Shown here piece by piece: positions 62,886 through 64,000 of a stretch of DNA of 64,000 nt. The translations under genes were made by a program, and so were the position numbers. The stretch lies in NCBI RefSeq assembly GCF_001730525.1, contig NZ_MDFN01000005.1, forward strand, positions 104,879 through 168,878, read 5' to 3'. The stretch is from Arcticibacter eurypsychrophilus (GTDB lineage: Bacteria > Bacteroidota > Bacteroidia > Sphingobacteriales > Sphingobacteriaceae). Numbering within the stretch: the first letter of the stretch is position 1; every line of letters starts with the position of its first letter. The notes beneath the pieces are model-generated. The model saw only the letters and a list, made by a program, of their open reading frames with translations. It searched no databases and was not told the DNA's origin.

Positions 62886-63085
62886 ATGGAAATTCAAAAT
62901 CTTATTGAACGTGCCAACCATCTTTTAAAAGAAGCGAGATATTCAAGTAGCCGGATCTATATCTATAATTGGTTATGGAAAAAGGGAATCCTTGAATTTA
63001 TGTTTTCAAAAGGTTTGGTTGACTATGACGAAAACGTCGGCAATGAATATATGCTGACGTGCCATGCTGGTTACAGTGTTACTAA
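62886..63085 (+). pseudogene. N-terminal remnant of a tyrosine recombinase
   Basis: From the ATG at 62886 the frame reads MEIQNLIERANHLLKEARYS, then RIYIYNWLWKKGILEFMFSKGL and YDENVGNEYMLTCHAGYSV. It looks like the SAM-like N-terminal domain of a phage/transposon integrase. After about 65 residues the frame runs into the antisense of the LytTR gene, so the rest of the integrase is missing. Inverted TTTCCATAACTTT/AAAGTTATGGAAA flanks its start region. Confidence 0.55.
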
Positions 63086-63685
63086 TGTACTCCCCTCAAT
63101 TGCTGTAATTTTATCCATATTAATTATAAATGATTTATTGATTCTGGCGAACTGTGATGATAAATCCTTCTCAATGTTTTTAAGTGTCATATAAGTTCGA
63201 TAGCGCTTGCTTCCATCAAGATGAATGTCGAGATAATTTTTTACTGATTCAATAAATATAATGTCTTTAAATTGTATCAAAGCTTCAATCATTCCATGTA
63301 AACCCTTGGTATTTGTTTTAATGAAAACTGTTTCCTCATACGTTCTTGGATATGTGAGTGCGTTGTTTAGTGTTTTTTGAACTAAAGCGATTTCAGTTTC
63401 ATGACTTATCAATTTTTTCTCAGACGACACAAAAGGCACTTTTTGTTTTAAATTGCATGTAAAAATAACTGATGTTAACTGTTTTAATAAGGCTGTTTCA
63501 GTAGGATTGGCTTTGACAAGCTCTAAATCTATAAAAACTAGATCCGGTTTATGCGAAATGATCTGTTTTAATGCCGTCCGGAAATCAGGGGATGATCCTA
63601 AAATGGACATTGGGAAAAGAGAAGGGATATTATTCTTTAACAAATGTTCAGTAGAACTATCTCCAAATATATAGCAGCTAATCAT
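63071..63685 (-). CDS. LytTR-domain regulator, C-terminally truncated
   Basis: This is 204 residues. The N-terminal 110 residues look like a degenerate receiver: KPDLVFIDLEL keeps the central Asp, but the usual acidic pair at the start is absent (CYIFGDSSTEH). The LytTR DNA-binding domain follows: TVFIKTNTKGL, DIIFIESVKNYLDIHLDGSKRYRTYMTLKNIEKDL, FARINKSFIINMDKITAIEGSTL. It stops right after IEGSTLVTL, about 20-30 residues short of the family's end, exactly where integrase-derived DNA begins. It reads away from leader copy 2, so it may regulate the RHS cassette. Whether the short form works is unknown. Confidence 0.75.
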   Translation of the reverse strand: MISCYIFGDSSTEHLLKNNIPSLFPMSILGSSPDFRTALKQIISHKPDLVFIDLELVKANPTETALLKQLTSVIFTCNLKQKVPFVSSEKKLISHETEIALVQKTLNNALTYPRTYEETVFIKTNTKGLHGMIEALIQFKDIIFIESVKNYLDIHLDGSKRYRTYMTLKNIEKDLSSQFARINKSFIINMDKITAIEGSTLVTL

Positions 63686-63782
63686 TGAATATATAATTTA
63701 AAAAATTCATATCTAATGTATTATAAAATATTCTCATTAGTAATCTCATTATTAAAATAATTCTTCCAATTGAGATAATATT

Positions 63783-63978
63783 AAATAAAGAAGTTAATAG
63801 GGCTATTTCTATCATTCATCCTGAAATAGTACTTATTTACGTAAGAATCTTTTTTATGATTTGTTTCTTGTTTAGATTTATATCTGATAGGTTGTATAGG
63901 AGGATGAGAAATACTTGAAAGAAGACCGCAATAGCATACTGACGTAGTTTCGTATTCTCGATTTTTACTGATAAAATA
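63783..63978. repeat. Leader repeat, copy 2 (window edge)
   Basis: AAATAAAGAAGTTAATAGGG and what follows match 52013-52230 in the same orientation, with a few substitutions and small indels. It starts 98 bp from the LytTR ATG, divergent from it. In copy 1 the same sequence precedes the tail-fibre and RHS genes, so another such cassette is likely to start just past the window. Confidence 0.85.
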
Positions 63979-64000
63979 TTATTGTTGTCCGGTAAAACCG

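Overview
The window comes from a member of the Bacteroidota, most likely Sphingobacteriaceae (Pedobacter/Mucilaginibacter-like). The evidence is a SusC/SusD pair, a DUF4199 protein, BatA-type and DUF6526 proteins, a dihydroorotase-like protein of the type I recall from this group, absence of Shine-Dalgarno sites, a TTG/TAnnTTTG-type promoter before a tRNA, and tail-fibre/RHS proteins with DUF6443-like N-termini. Assignments rest on motifs and remembered families; no search was run.

Layout. 1-5.9 kb: end of a polysaccharide-utilisation locus (3' part of a GH2 enzyme, susC, susD). 6.0-7.7 kb: stress genes on the minus strand (CbpM-like, CbpA/DnaJ-like, HPF/RaiA-like). 8.0-12.9 kb: sbcD-sbcC. 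12.9-13.9 kb: a GH43 enzyme. 14.0-18.4 kb: an M16 peptidase followed by xseA-xseB. 18.4-23.5 kb: idi and a divergent MarR regulator, a PH-domain protein, DUF6526 and an M1 peptidase. 23.5-34.8 kb: a long, tightly packed plus-strand run (BatA-like, pseudo-dihydroorotase, acidic protein, DUF4199, two glycosyltransferases, a membrane protein, GH3-like, dxr, rseP), ending before tRNA-Leu(CAA).

From 35.0 kb the window is accessory DNA. A 13.3-kb integrative element occupies tRNA-Leu between 17-bp direct repeats at 34997-35013 and 48299-48315. It carries a tyrosine recombinase, HTH/excisionase-like genes, a RecA-fold helicase/ATPase, a BT4734-type primase, a HicAB module, a repeat-rich non-coding kilobase, two paralogous coiled-coil proteins, and a protein that appears to join an Ntn-hydrolase (proteasome-like) N-terminus to a tail-spike-like C-terminus. 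I see no relaxase or conjugation gene. Beyond its right end lies the decayed large serine recombinase of an older element whose C-terminus once ran into the same tRNA. A tRNA-Ala(GGC) 3' half without its 5' half and an IS66 copy with frameshifts follow.

From 52.0 kb to the end lies a surface/polymorphic-toxin cassette: a ~200-bp leader repeat, a tail-fibre-type protein, a 1349-aa RHS-like protein with CBM-like and PKD domains, a 1272-aa RHS-core protein with a variable C-terminal tip, and a small lipoprotein that is the candidate immunity partner. These are followed by a graveyard of IS and integrase remnants, a C-terminally truncated LytTR regulator on the minus strand, and a second copy of the leader repeat at the window edge, which suggests that a further copy of the cassette starts just outside.
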